A DNA stretch of 57,080 nucleotides. It comes from JBCAWW01 sp039024315. GTDB lineage: Bacteria > Bacteroidota > Bacteroidia > J057. Positions within the stretch are counted from its first letter, which is position 1, and each line of letters starts with the position of its first letter. The stretch lies in the NCBI GenBank assembly GCA_039024315.1, contig JBCCQN010000023.1, positions 1-57,080 on the forward strand. Reading direction: 5' to 3'. The translations under genes were made by a program, and so were the position numbers. Below the pieces are notes generated by a model. It was not told where the DNA came from, made no database searches, and saw only the letters and a list, made by a program, of their open reading frames with translations. Shown one piece after another: positions 44,949 to 52,001 of this stretch.

Positions 44949-46487
44949 ATGAAACGTTTTTACCTAGTCTGTATTTTATTTTGTGTGAGCACAGCTGCGC
45001 TGAACGCTCAAGACCAAATCCCTTTGGATCTGTCTAGCCCTCGCGCTGCGGTGCATTTTCACTTGTATTATCTACAACCAGATACCTATGATCCTGCCAA
45101 GGCGGCCGAGGCTTTAAGGGGTGATTTTCAAAGCCAGGAAGAATTGGAGGAGTTGGCCATTGAGCTTAAGCAAATCTATGATGGTACTGCCTACTATGTT
45201 GAACCAGAAGAAATTCCGGCGGATTCCAACTATCGGGATACCCTCAAGGGGCAAGCGATCTACCGAGTTTATCCATCAGAGTATCCAGACCTGTATGTAA
45301 AAAAATACGGTAATCAGTGGAAATACTCCCGCAAATCCGTAGGCAGTATTGCCAAAATACACAACAATGTCTTCCCGATGGGCTCCGAATTATTTATGGA
45401 GTTCTTGCCTAGGATTGGGCAGCAAAAGTTTTTGGGCCTCTATCTCTGGCAGTATCTCGGCTTAGGGATATTGTTGATTGTTGCCTTCATTGGCTATAAG
45501 ATATTGGATGTCATTTTCAACTTGATGTTGAGACGCATTCTGCCTAGGCTTTTTCCCAAAGCGACCTTTGCACGAGAGCTGATTGCTCCAGTGGCTAATC
45601 CTCTGAGTCTATTGTTGGTGGTCGTATTGGTAGAGTGGTTTTTGCCTTCTTTGCTGCTACCACCCGGAGGAATTGGCTACTATCTCCAAGTAATTTTACA
45701 GGTTATGGTGCCGGTATTCTCCATCATTGTATTGTACCGACTGGTAGATGTGATAGCAGAAGCGCTGACAGGCCTAGCGGCGAAAACAGAGACCACGATG
45801 GACGATCAGCTGGTGCCTTTATTGACCAAGATTACCAAATTGGTAGTGGTCGGTTTGGGGATCATTTTCGTCCTAGACAACCTCAACGTCAATGTTACGG
45901 CGCTTTTGGCAGGGGTTTCGATAGGCGGTTTGGCTCTCGCCTTAGCGGCGCAGGATACGGTCAAAAATTTTATTGGCTCCGTCTCCATCTTCGTAGATCG
46001 TCCCTTTGTGATTGGTGATTTTATCGATACCGGTTCCTTTAGCGGGGTGGTGACGGAGGTGGGAGTGCGTTCGACCAGATTACGGGCTTCAGACGGTGCT
46101 ATGGTCAGTATCCCCAATGGTAAACTGGCAGATACCAATCTGACCAATCATGGAGTGAGAACCTACCGTCGTTACAGTACGACCTTAGGATTGACCTATG
46201 ATACCCCACCTGATAAAGTTGAAGCCTTTGTCAATGCAGCCCGTGATATTATCAATGCGCATCCTCTTACTCGGACCGAGAGTACGCTCGTTCAGTTTCA
46301 CGAAATGGCAGACTCCTCACTAAATATATTTGTGGCGGTGATCGCCGAAACGACCGAATATGGCGCTTGGTTGGCGAGCCGTCAAGATATTTTCTTGGCA
46401 ATTATGCGCAAAGCCGAAGAACTTGGCGTGTCCTTTGCATTCCCTTCTACATCAGTATATGTAGAGCAAATGCCACAAGGAGATTAG
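44949..46487 (+). CDS. MscS family mechanosensitive ion channel
   Basis: The ATG at 44949 starts a signal peptide ending at AALNAQ. Residues 20-135 form a periplasmic domain. Three or four helices follow, and the MscS pore and beta domain are clear: ALLAGVSIGGLALALAAQDTVKNFIGSVSIFVDRPFVIGDFI, then GVVTEVGVRSTRLRASDGAMVSIPNGKLADT. It releases solutes at hypo-osmotic shock. The signal-peptide codons carry a perfect CAGC-TGC-GCTG-AACGCT motif at 44992-45008. It diverges from the nuclease gene and has its own promoter. Confidence 0.93.
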   Translation: MKRFYLVCILFCVSTAALNAQDQIPLDLSSPRAAVHFHLYYLQPDTYDPAKAAEALRGDFQSQEELEELAIELKQIYDGTAYYVEPEEIPADSNYRDTLKGQAIYRVYPSEYPDLYVKKYGNQWKYSRKSVGSIAKIHNNVFPMGSELFMEFLPRIGQQKFLGLYLWQYLGLGILLIVAFIGYKILDVIFNLMLRRILPRLFPKATFARELIAPVANPLSLLLVVVLVEWFLPSLLLPPGGIGYYLQVILQVMVPVFSIIVLYRLVDVIAEALTGLAAKTETTMDDQLVPLLTKITKLVVVGLGIIFVLDNLNVNVTALLAGVSIGGLALALAAQDTVKNFIGSVSIFVDRPFVIGDFIDTGSFSGVVTEVGVRSTRLRASDGAMVSIPNGKLADTNLTNHGVRTYRRYSTTLGLTYDTPPDKVEAFVNAARDIINAHPLTRTESTLVQFHEMADSSLNIFVAVIAETTEYGAWLASRQDIFLAIMRKAEELGVSFAFPSTSVYVEQMPQGD

Positions 46488-46548
46488 GTGTAAGAAATGC
46501 CTCCTTTTGCCATGTGTAAAACAAAAGCTTAGCTGTAAATTCGTGCGA

Positions 46549-47232
46549 ATGCCAGCGTCAGAGATCAAGCATATTATCACGAACGACGGTTCCTCGACTC
46601 TGTATTCTCCACAGTACGACGAACACTATCACTCCGTCCACGGAGCGATTCAGGAATCTATGCATGTATTTATCCGCATGGGTCTGGATGCTCTACCGGC
46701 TGAGCGAAAGGAGATTCGCCTCTTGGAGATGGGGTTTGGAACTGGTCTCAACGCCTTGCTAAGCCTTTTACATCGTAAAGACCGGAAGCTGCATTACACC
46801 GGACTAGAAGCTATACCCGTAGCTTCTGAGATGGCCGCTGCGCTCAACTATCCGGACAAATTGGGGGAACCCGCGCTCAAAACGCCTTTCATGGCCCTAC
46901 ATGATGCGCCTTGGGAAGAACCCGTCATTATTTCGCCAGGCTTTTCACTGGTCAAGCACCATACTCGCCTGGAAATTTTTCAAGCAGAAGAAGGCTTCGA
47001 TTTGATTTATTTCGATGCTTTCGCGCCTAATTCACAGCCAGAACTTTGGACCGAAGATATCATGCGTCGCATGTATCAGATGATGCGTCCAGGTGGCATA
47101 TTTGTCACTTATTCCGCCAAAAGTAGCGTCCGACGCGGTCTGCAAAGCGCAGGCTTTAATGTCGAGAAATTGCCGGGACCTCCGGGCAAACGCGAAATGT
47201 TGCGGGCAATAAAAGATAATGTAGAGGCGTAG
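46549..47232 (+). CDS. mnmD: tRNA (5-methylaminomethyl-2-thiouridine)(34)-methyltransferase MnmD
   Basis: The ATG at 46549 gives the usual N terminus (PASEIKHIITNDGSSTLY). A TTG at 46507 in the same frame adds residues unlike the family. The SAM site is LLEMGFGTGLNALLS. The MnmC/MnmD N-terminal domain motifs FDLIYFDAFAPNSQPELWTEDIM and RPGGIFVTYSAKSSVRRGL follow, with GPPGKREMLRA at the end. It completes the wobble-base mnm5s2U34 modification. The protein has 227 residues and stands alone as MnmD, without the oxidase half of MnmC. Confidence 0.93.
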   Translation: MPASEIKHIITNDGSSTLYSPQYDEHYHSVHGAIQESMHVFIRMGLDALPAERKEIRLLEMGFGTGLNALLSLLHRKDRKLHYTGLEAIPVASEMAAALNYPDKLGEPALKTPFMALHDAPWEEPVIISPGFSLVKHHTRLEIFQAEEGFDLIYFDAFAPNSQPELWTEDIMRRMYQMMRPGGIFVTYSAKSSVRRGLQSAGFNVEKLPGPPGKREMLRAIKDNVEA

Positions 47233-47253
47233 TAATGCGCCTCTACTTTTTTT
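47221..47253. terminator. Bidirectional terminator between mnmD and the amidohydrolase gene
   Basis: GTAGAGGCGT pairs with GCGCCTCTAC (9 of 10 positions) across a 6-nt loop and is followed by seven T on the plus strand. The mnmD stop codon lies at the start of the loop. It can serve both convergent genes. Confidence 0.78.
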
Positions 47254-47258
47254 ATGAC

Positions 47259-49076
47259 CTAGTAAAACACTACCCAATCCACCTCCATCTCGAATTCCAT
47301 CGGCTGCGCCCCGCTTGCTCCAAAGTTGATAGCGATGATTTTTTCTCCCAACCACTCCATAGCCGGACGACTGAAGGTCTGCCCCATCTCACTAAAAGGA
47401 ATTTGGACTTCTTGCCATCCTTCTCCGCCTTCAAGCACAAAAGCATGATAATCAAAGTTCGTAATGCGCTCGTCTGAGAGGCTGACGTACATATTGCCTT
47501 TGTTCAGTTTGTAGCGGATTTTGATGCCCTCAAAAGCACTAATATTGACAGGCTGCCTATTACTATCAAAATCATGGCTGATCAACACCCAGCCAAAGGG
47601 CATCCTTTGAGTCGTTTGCAGTTTACCTTTCATTTTGAAGATACCATCGGCAATATTGGTTTCAACGCTAGAAGCACCGCCTTGGATTTGGTCGGAGAGC
47701 GCTTGCCAGTTTTGCTTAGCTTCGCTAAAGTCGGAGATGGTTTTTTCGGACCACTGCGTGGAACGACTTTCTTGATAAGCCAAGGCTTTGCGATCAACTA
47801 ATTGACCATGCTGGATTACGGCACTGATCATTTGGGTATGCCTTATATCTTGCGTTGGATCAGCTTGCAGGATCACTAGATTGGCGAGGTCTCCTTCGCT
47901 TACTCCATAATCTAGGGCGAGGAAGTCTGCGGCGGCGGTACTGCTGGCTGCTAGGATATCCCAATTACTCATTCCCATCTCAGACATAAGGATCATTTCT
48001 CTATGTACGGAGTAGCCTTGAAAAACTCCCGGATTGCCGCCATCTGTACCATTATAGATCGTTACTCCTGCTTCATACAGGGCTTTGAGCGATCCTCCTA
48101 AGTGTTCAGCCGTGTGCTCCTGAAAGTGCATAAATCCTGCGGTACGGGGATCGAGATTGGCTTTGTCGCGATAAGAATTGATCACAAGAGGATTGACAGC
48201 GCTAGTCAATAATTTGCTATCCAAGATTTCTGGGTGATCATACAGCTCAACGAGGTCGGCTTCTACCGTCAAAGTAGGGATCAAAACCGCTTTGCTTTTG
48301 AGAAATAAGGCGGGGACCTCTTCTGGCATTTTTCCTGCCGGTAGGTGAGTGATAGCTGAGGCACCTGCTTCCAAGGCATCGATCACATCCTGCCAACTAC
48401 CAATGTGGATGACGGTTTTGACCTTGAGGTTTTGGGCCGTGTTGATGGCTGCTTGCAGGGTGGGGAGATCAATGGTCGGTAATCTGTTGGGTGCGTTGTC
48501 ATATACGATTTTGACTACGTCGGGCTGGCGTTCCTCGACGAGGGCCTTGACTACCCTGACTGCCTCATCTGGATTGTTGATGACTCGAGTAGGCAGACCG
48601 TACTCGGTACCGTGGCCCCCATCGCAAGTCAAAATGGGGCCTGCGCAATAGATGTCAGCTCCGACTAACCCTTCCTTGCGCTGTTGATCACGTACGGCAA
48701 AAATGCTGTTTTCTTCTGAAAAGAGGTCTAAAAAGGCGGTTACCCCACAGTAGAGCATGCGTTCGGCAACGCCGCTGGTCATCAACATTTCCATTTGTCC
48801 ACCGACCCCAGCATTGCCCCAAGAGTGGGTATGCAAATCAATAAAGGCTGGTAGTATATATTGGCCAGAGAGATCCAGACGTTGGCCCTCAAAGTTTGCG
48901 GGGGAGTTGGCTAATCGCCGATGAATTTTCCCATCTTTGATCCACAAGTGAACCTTTTCAGCGCTTTGACCTTGGGGATCAAGCACCGTGGCATTTTCTA
49001 AGAGGAGGTCTTGGGCGCTCAAGAGGTTGAGGGTGAGACCCCAAATAACAATTAGTAGGCTAGAAATTAGTTTCAT
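47259..49076 (-). CDS. Exported amidohydrolase fused to a C-terminal CIA30-like domain
   Basis: A signal peptide (LISSLLIVIWGLTLNLLSAQ) leads an amidohydrolase barrel: ILPAFIDLHTHSWGN (the metal-binding HxH), VIHIGSWQDVIDALEAGASAITH (later His), IYNGTDGGNPG (Asp). Residues 430-605 form a second domain with IRYKLNKGNMYVSLSDE, GGEGWQEVQIPFSEMG and FEMEVDWVVFY, the CIA30-like galactose-binding fold. Substrate unknown; exported members act on cyclic amides or peptides. It converges with mnmD. Perfect CCAC-TGC-GTGG-AACG at 47751-47765 and CGGC/GCCG at 48760-48774 are hairpin motifs inside it. Confidence 0.88.
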   Translation of the reverse strand: MKLISSLLIVIWGLTLNLLSAQDLLLENATVLDPQGQSAEKVHLWIKDGKIHRRLANSPANFEGQRLDLSGQYILPAFIDLHTHSWGNAGVGGQMEMLMTSGVAERMLYCGVTAFLDLFSEENSIFAVRDQQRKEGLVGADIYCAGPILTCDGGHGTEYGLPTRVINNPDEAVRVVKALVEERQPDVVKIVYDNAPNRLPTIDLPTLQAAINTAQNLKVKTVIHIGSWQDVIDALEAGASAITHLPAGKMPEEVPALFLKSKAVLIPTLTVEADLVELYDHPEILDSKLLTSAVNPLVINSYRDKANLDPRTAGFMHFQEHTAEHLGGSLKALYEAGVTIYNGTDGGNPGVFQGYSVHREMILMSEMGMSNWDILAASSTAAADFLALDYGVSEGDLANLVILQADPTQDIRHTQMISAVIQHGQLVDRKALAYQESRSTQWSEKTISDFSEAKQNWQALSDQIQGGASSVETNIADGIFKMKGKLQTTQRMPFGWVLISHDFDSNRQPVNISAFEGIKIRYKLNKGNMYVSLSDERITNFDYHAFVLEGGEGWQEVQIPFSEMGQTFSRPAMEWLGEKIIAINFGASGAQPMEFEMEVDWVVFY

Positions 49077-49106
49077 GCGTTTTATCTGTTAATGACAGAA
49101 GAAAGC

Positions 49107-49139
49107 GGCTGGCCAGCCAAAAAATCAATCTTGATTGAT
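49107..49139. promoter_or_regulatory. Two adjacent palindromes upstream of the amidohydrolase gene
   Basis: GGCTGGCCAGCC (49107-49118) is a perfect palindrome and ATCAATC-TT-GATTGAT (49124-49139) lies 5 bp further. They sit 31-63 bp before the minus-strand start codon, where a regulator could bind. No regulator is identified. Confidence 0.4.
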
Positions 49140-49212
49140 GAGTTGTGGATTTAGACAGATCAAACGCGGACTTTCTTACAGAGGGAAAGAAAAAAATGAT
49201 TTGGGCGGCAGA

Positions 49213-49247
49213 TTTACCATTAGTCAGCTAGGCTTTGCCATTGGTCA
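49213..49247 (+). promoter_or_regulatory. Candidate LytTR operator (direct repeat)
   Basis: TTTACCATTAGTCA (49213-49226) and TTTGCCATTGGTCA (49234-49247) are alike at 12 of 14 positions with 21 bp from start to start, two helical turns. LytTR regulators bind such spaced direct repeats, and a LytTR gene is in the operon that begins 45 bp downstream. Confidence 0.6.
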
Positions 49248-49291
49248 AGTGAATTGTGAGAAAGGTCAAAATCCTTCTAACTTAAGTAGGG

Positions 49292-50425
49292 ATGAAAGCT
49301 CTTTCTGAAATACTCGGTCCGCAGTGGCGCCAAAACTGGCGTAAGTACAAGCTTTATCATATCCCCTTTTGGCTAGGGTATTGCTTTATTTGGTATGGCT
49401 TTTCTTTAGGGATGAGTGGAGGAAGCCCTTCATGGCGGGATGTGTGGGGTAATCTAATGTATCTGACTTGCTATGTCGGCGTTACCTACCCTAACCTCTA
49501 CTTTTTGATGCCTCGCTTTTTGTATCAAAAGCGCTACTTAGCCTACGCTCTCGGACTTAGCTTGAACATCTTGCTCTTTACTGGAGTGTTGATGCTCTGG
49601 TATTACTCACAGACAAGTTCGCCTGAGGAATGGCAATATATAAGAGGCGAAGCTTGGTTTTATGGGGGAACTTTTTGGGCAATGGTGACTACGGCGATTA
49701 TGACCATGATCATCAAATCGGTCAGAGACGGTCGCCAGAGCGCTCAGCATAACCGCTTATTGGAGCGAGAAAAACTGTTGACAGAGCTCCAACTCCTCAA
49801 AGCTCAGCTCAATCCTCATTTTCTTTTCAATGCTATCAACAGCATATACTTTCTGATCAGAAAAGATCCTACGCTAGCGGAAGAAAGTCTAGCTCAGTTT
49901 TCTGAGATCCTGCGCTATCAGCTTTATGAGTGTAATGAGCCATTTATCCTCGTCAGTAAGGAAGTCGAATATCTCGATAGCTACCTTCAACTGGCAAAGC
50001 TACGAAAAGGGGACCGAGTCCAAATCCATACAGAGATTGATCCTAGGATAAAGGATGAAGTGATTGCGCCTTTTTTGCTTTTGCCCCTAGTCGAAAACGC
50101 GATCAAGCATGTGTCTCATCATAGTCAGCAAGAAAACCTCATCCTCTTGAAATTGGAAAAAAGCGCCGAAGGCTTAAAGTTTGAATTAGAAAATACTTAC
50201 GCGGAGAATGAGCGTTCCGCGCCAGCGGAAAACAAAAGTGGCGGCATCGGATTACCTAATGTCCAGCGCCGTTTAGACCTACTTTACCCCGACACCCACC
50301 GCTTTGAAATCATGAAAAAGGGCGGCCGCTTCAGGATTCGATTGTTGATTCCAACCCAAGGGATGAGTATGTCTCCTTCTGCTGATAGTCAATCTGAACT
50401 ACCCCAAGTATTGACAAAGCCATGA
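49292..50425 (+). CDS. LytS/YehU-type sensor histidine kinase
   Basis: Four transmembrane helices occupy residues 20-145 (for example HIPFWLGYCFIWYGFSLG and LAYALGLSLNILLFTGVLML). The His_kinase (PF06580) core follows: LKAQLNPHFLFNAINSIYFLIRK with the phosphorylated His, FSEILRYQLYE, VEYLDSYLQLAKLR and the ATP-binding LLPLVENAIKHV and SGGIGLPNVQRRLDLLYP. It overlaps the LytTR regulator start by four bases (ATGA at 50422-50425), so the two are a coupled pair. AGCGTT-CCGC-GCCA-GCGG at 50211-50228 is a hairpin motif in the catalytic domain, encoding the variable segment before GGIG. Confidence 0.93.
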   Translation: MKALSEILGPQWRQNWRKYKLYHIPFWLGYCFIWYGFSLGMSGGSPSWRDVWGNLMYLTCYVGVTYPNLYFLMPRFLYQKRYLAYALGLSLNILLFTGVLMLWYYSQTSSPEEWQYIRGEAWFYGGTFWAMVTTAIMTMIIKSVRDGRQSAQHNRLLEREKLLTELQLLKAQLNPHFLFNAINSIYFLIRKDPTLAEESLAQFSEILRYQLYECNEPFILVSKEVEYLDSYLQLAKLRKGDRVQIHTEIDPRIKDEVIAPFLLLPLVENAIKHVSHHSQQENLILLKLEKSAEGLKFELENTYAENERSAPAENKSGGIGLPNVQRRLDLLYPDTHRFEIMKKGGRFRIRLLIPTQGMSMSPSADSQSELPQVLTKP

Positions 50426-51135
50426 AAACACTAATCATTGATGATGAGCCATTGGCCCGCGAAGGTCTGGCCGATTACCTCAAGCAGGTGCCATTTTTAG
50501 AATTGTATGGCTTGTGCGAAAGTCCGATGGAGGCTATCGGGCCGCTTGCCAGTGGAGAAGTGGACTTGATGTTGCTGGATATTCAGATGCCAGGTATTAC
50601 GGGTTTAGATTTTTTGAAAAGCCTCGAAAGTGCCCCCATCACGATTTTTACTACCGCTTATCCTTCCTATGCCTTGGAAGGTTATCAATTAGATGTACTC
50701 GATTATCTGGTCAAACCGATTACCTTTCAGCGCTTCCTCAAAGCGGTAAACAAAGCGTATAAACAGTGGCAGTTGCTTCGACCAAGCGTTCCCGGAACGG
50801 ATAAAACGGCTGAGGACCACTTTTTTGTCAAAGTCGAAAGTCAATACGAAAAGATCCGCTATGATGACATTCTTTTTGTGGAGGCATTGCAAAACTATGT
50901 CTGCTTGTATACAGCCAATCGACGCTACACCAGTTTGTTGACGATGAAGGCAGTGGAGGAGGCTTTGCCGAACGATCAGTTTATGCGGGTACATCGCTCC
51001 TATATTGTGGCTTTGGATAAAATTGAGACCCTCAAAGGTTACGAATTACTGATCGGAGAACATCGGGTGCCAGTAAGCCGCTCCCATCGCGAAGCAGTAC
51101 ACAAAAAAGTCGTGCAAGATCGACTGTTAGGATAG
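50422..51135 (+). CDS. LytTR family response regulator
   Basis: The receiver domain has the phosphoacceptor Asp53 in LMLLDIQMPGITG, the acidic pair in IIDDEP and the Lys in DYLVKPI. The LytTR DNA-binding domain covers residues 133-235 (FFVKVESQYEKIRYDDILFVEALQNYVCLYT, then FMRVHRSYIVALDKIE). It probably controls its own operon through the direct repeat at 49213-49247 and perhaps the lipoprotein and CHAT genes that follow. The motif AGCGTTCCCGGAACGG lies at 50785-50800. Confidence 0.93.
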   Translation: MKTLIIDDEPLAREGLADYLKQVPFLELYGLCESPMEAIGPLASGEVDLMLLDIQMPGITGLDFLKSLESAPITIFTTAYPSYALEGYQLDVLDYLVKPITFQRFLKAVNKAYKQWQLLRPSVPGTDKTAEDHFFVKVESQYEKIRYDDILFVEALQNYVCLYTANRRYTSLLTMKAVEEALPNDQFMRVHRSYIVALDKIETLKGYELLIGEHRVPVSRSHREAVHKKVVQDRLLG

Positions 51136-51252
51136 GCACGGGAATTGCGTATTTTTCATTTCTGCCGATATGTTCAGTATTTTTAGGAGATTTGATGTAT
51201 TTCAAATCTTTTAAACGTCTGCACAAGGAATACCCTAATAAACCTGTATGCA

Positions 51253-51894
51253 ATGAATTTTAAGAAGAATGCACTCCCCGTCCTGAGTCTAGGTCTGATG
51301 CTTGCCATCTGCCTGATGGGACTCTACAGCTGTGAAACTATCGATCCCGTAATTGAAGAAGTCGAAGAACTAGACTCCACCTTTGAAGGTACTTACTTCT
51401 ACACCATCTCTGCCCTTCAGTCCTCACGCCAAGCCTTAGTAGCTTTGCAGGATGCCTATCAAAACCAACGGTTTGAAGACATCGGTGAGGAAAATATGCT
51501 CGCTTTGATTCAAACTCAGTCTGCCTTAACTGATAATCTGATCATGGGTATTGAGGCAGTAGGCCGCATCAGATGTCGTCCCCCAAAGTGTCCACCCCCC
51601 AATCCTTGTGATAATCCGCAGGGCATCGTTTGTGATAAATTTCAGCTGGATCTGAGTACCATTGCAGACTTTCGCTTACCTGAGACTTATGCAGTAGGTC
51701 GTCGCATCGAAGTTATGGATGCCCAAGGGGAAATCGTAGCGAAGGCAGAAGAGGGAACTTCCTCTTTTGTAGAGCGTGCAGTTCGCTATCAACTAGACGT
51801 ACCTGAGAACCTCAAAGAGGGAACCCTGATGATCTATGAAGATCGTAAAGGGGTCGAAACAGTAAGTACGGTGGCCTTTCAAGTGCCTCAGTAG
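51253..51894 (+). CDS. Hypothetical lipoprotein with Cys-Pro-rich segment
   Basis: The start FKKNALPVLSLGLMLAICLMGLYSCET suggests a signal with a lipobox Cys at about residue 27. Residues 33-95 look helical (ALQSSRQALVALQDAYQNQ). A striking Cys-Pro-rich stretch (CRPPKCPPPNPC) lies near residue 110. The C-terminal 85 residues resemble a beta sandwich. No family is recognised. It lies between the LytTR pair and the TPR-CHAT gene and is followed by a strong terminator, so it is probably a unit of its own. Confidence 0.72.
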   Translation: MNFKKNALPVLSLGLMLAICLMGLYSCETIDPVIEEVEELDSTFEGTYFYTISALQSSRQALVALQDAYQNQRFEDIGEENMLALIQTQSALTDNLIMGIEAVGRIRCRPPKCPPPNPCDNPQGIVCDKFQLDLSTIADFRLPETYAVGRRIEVMDAQGEIVAKAEEGTSSFVERAVRYQLDVPENLKEGTLMIYEDRKGVETVSTVAFQVPQ

Positions 51895-51929
51895 CGTTTT
51901 TGACGCGCCCAATAATTAAGTAATTTGTA

Positions 51930-51975
51930 GACCCAAACGGTAGTCTTTCACTGCCGTTTGGGTCCTGTATTTTAG
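51930..51975 (+). terminator. Strong terminator after the Cys-Pro-rich lipoprotein gene
   Basis: GACCCAAACGG (51930-51940) and CCGTTTGGGTC (51954-51964) form a perfect 11-bp stem with a 13-nt loop, followed by CTGTATTTTA. It isolates the lipoprotein gene from the CHAT gene, which starts at 52002. Confidence 0.82.
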
Positions 51976-52001
51976 GAAAATACCCCAAGAGGCGATTGAT
52001 A

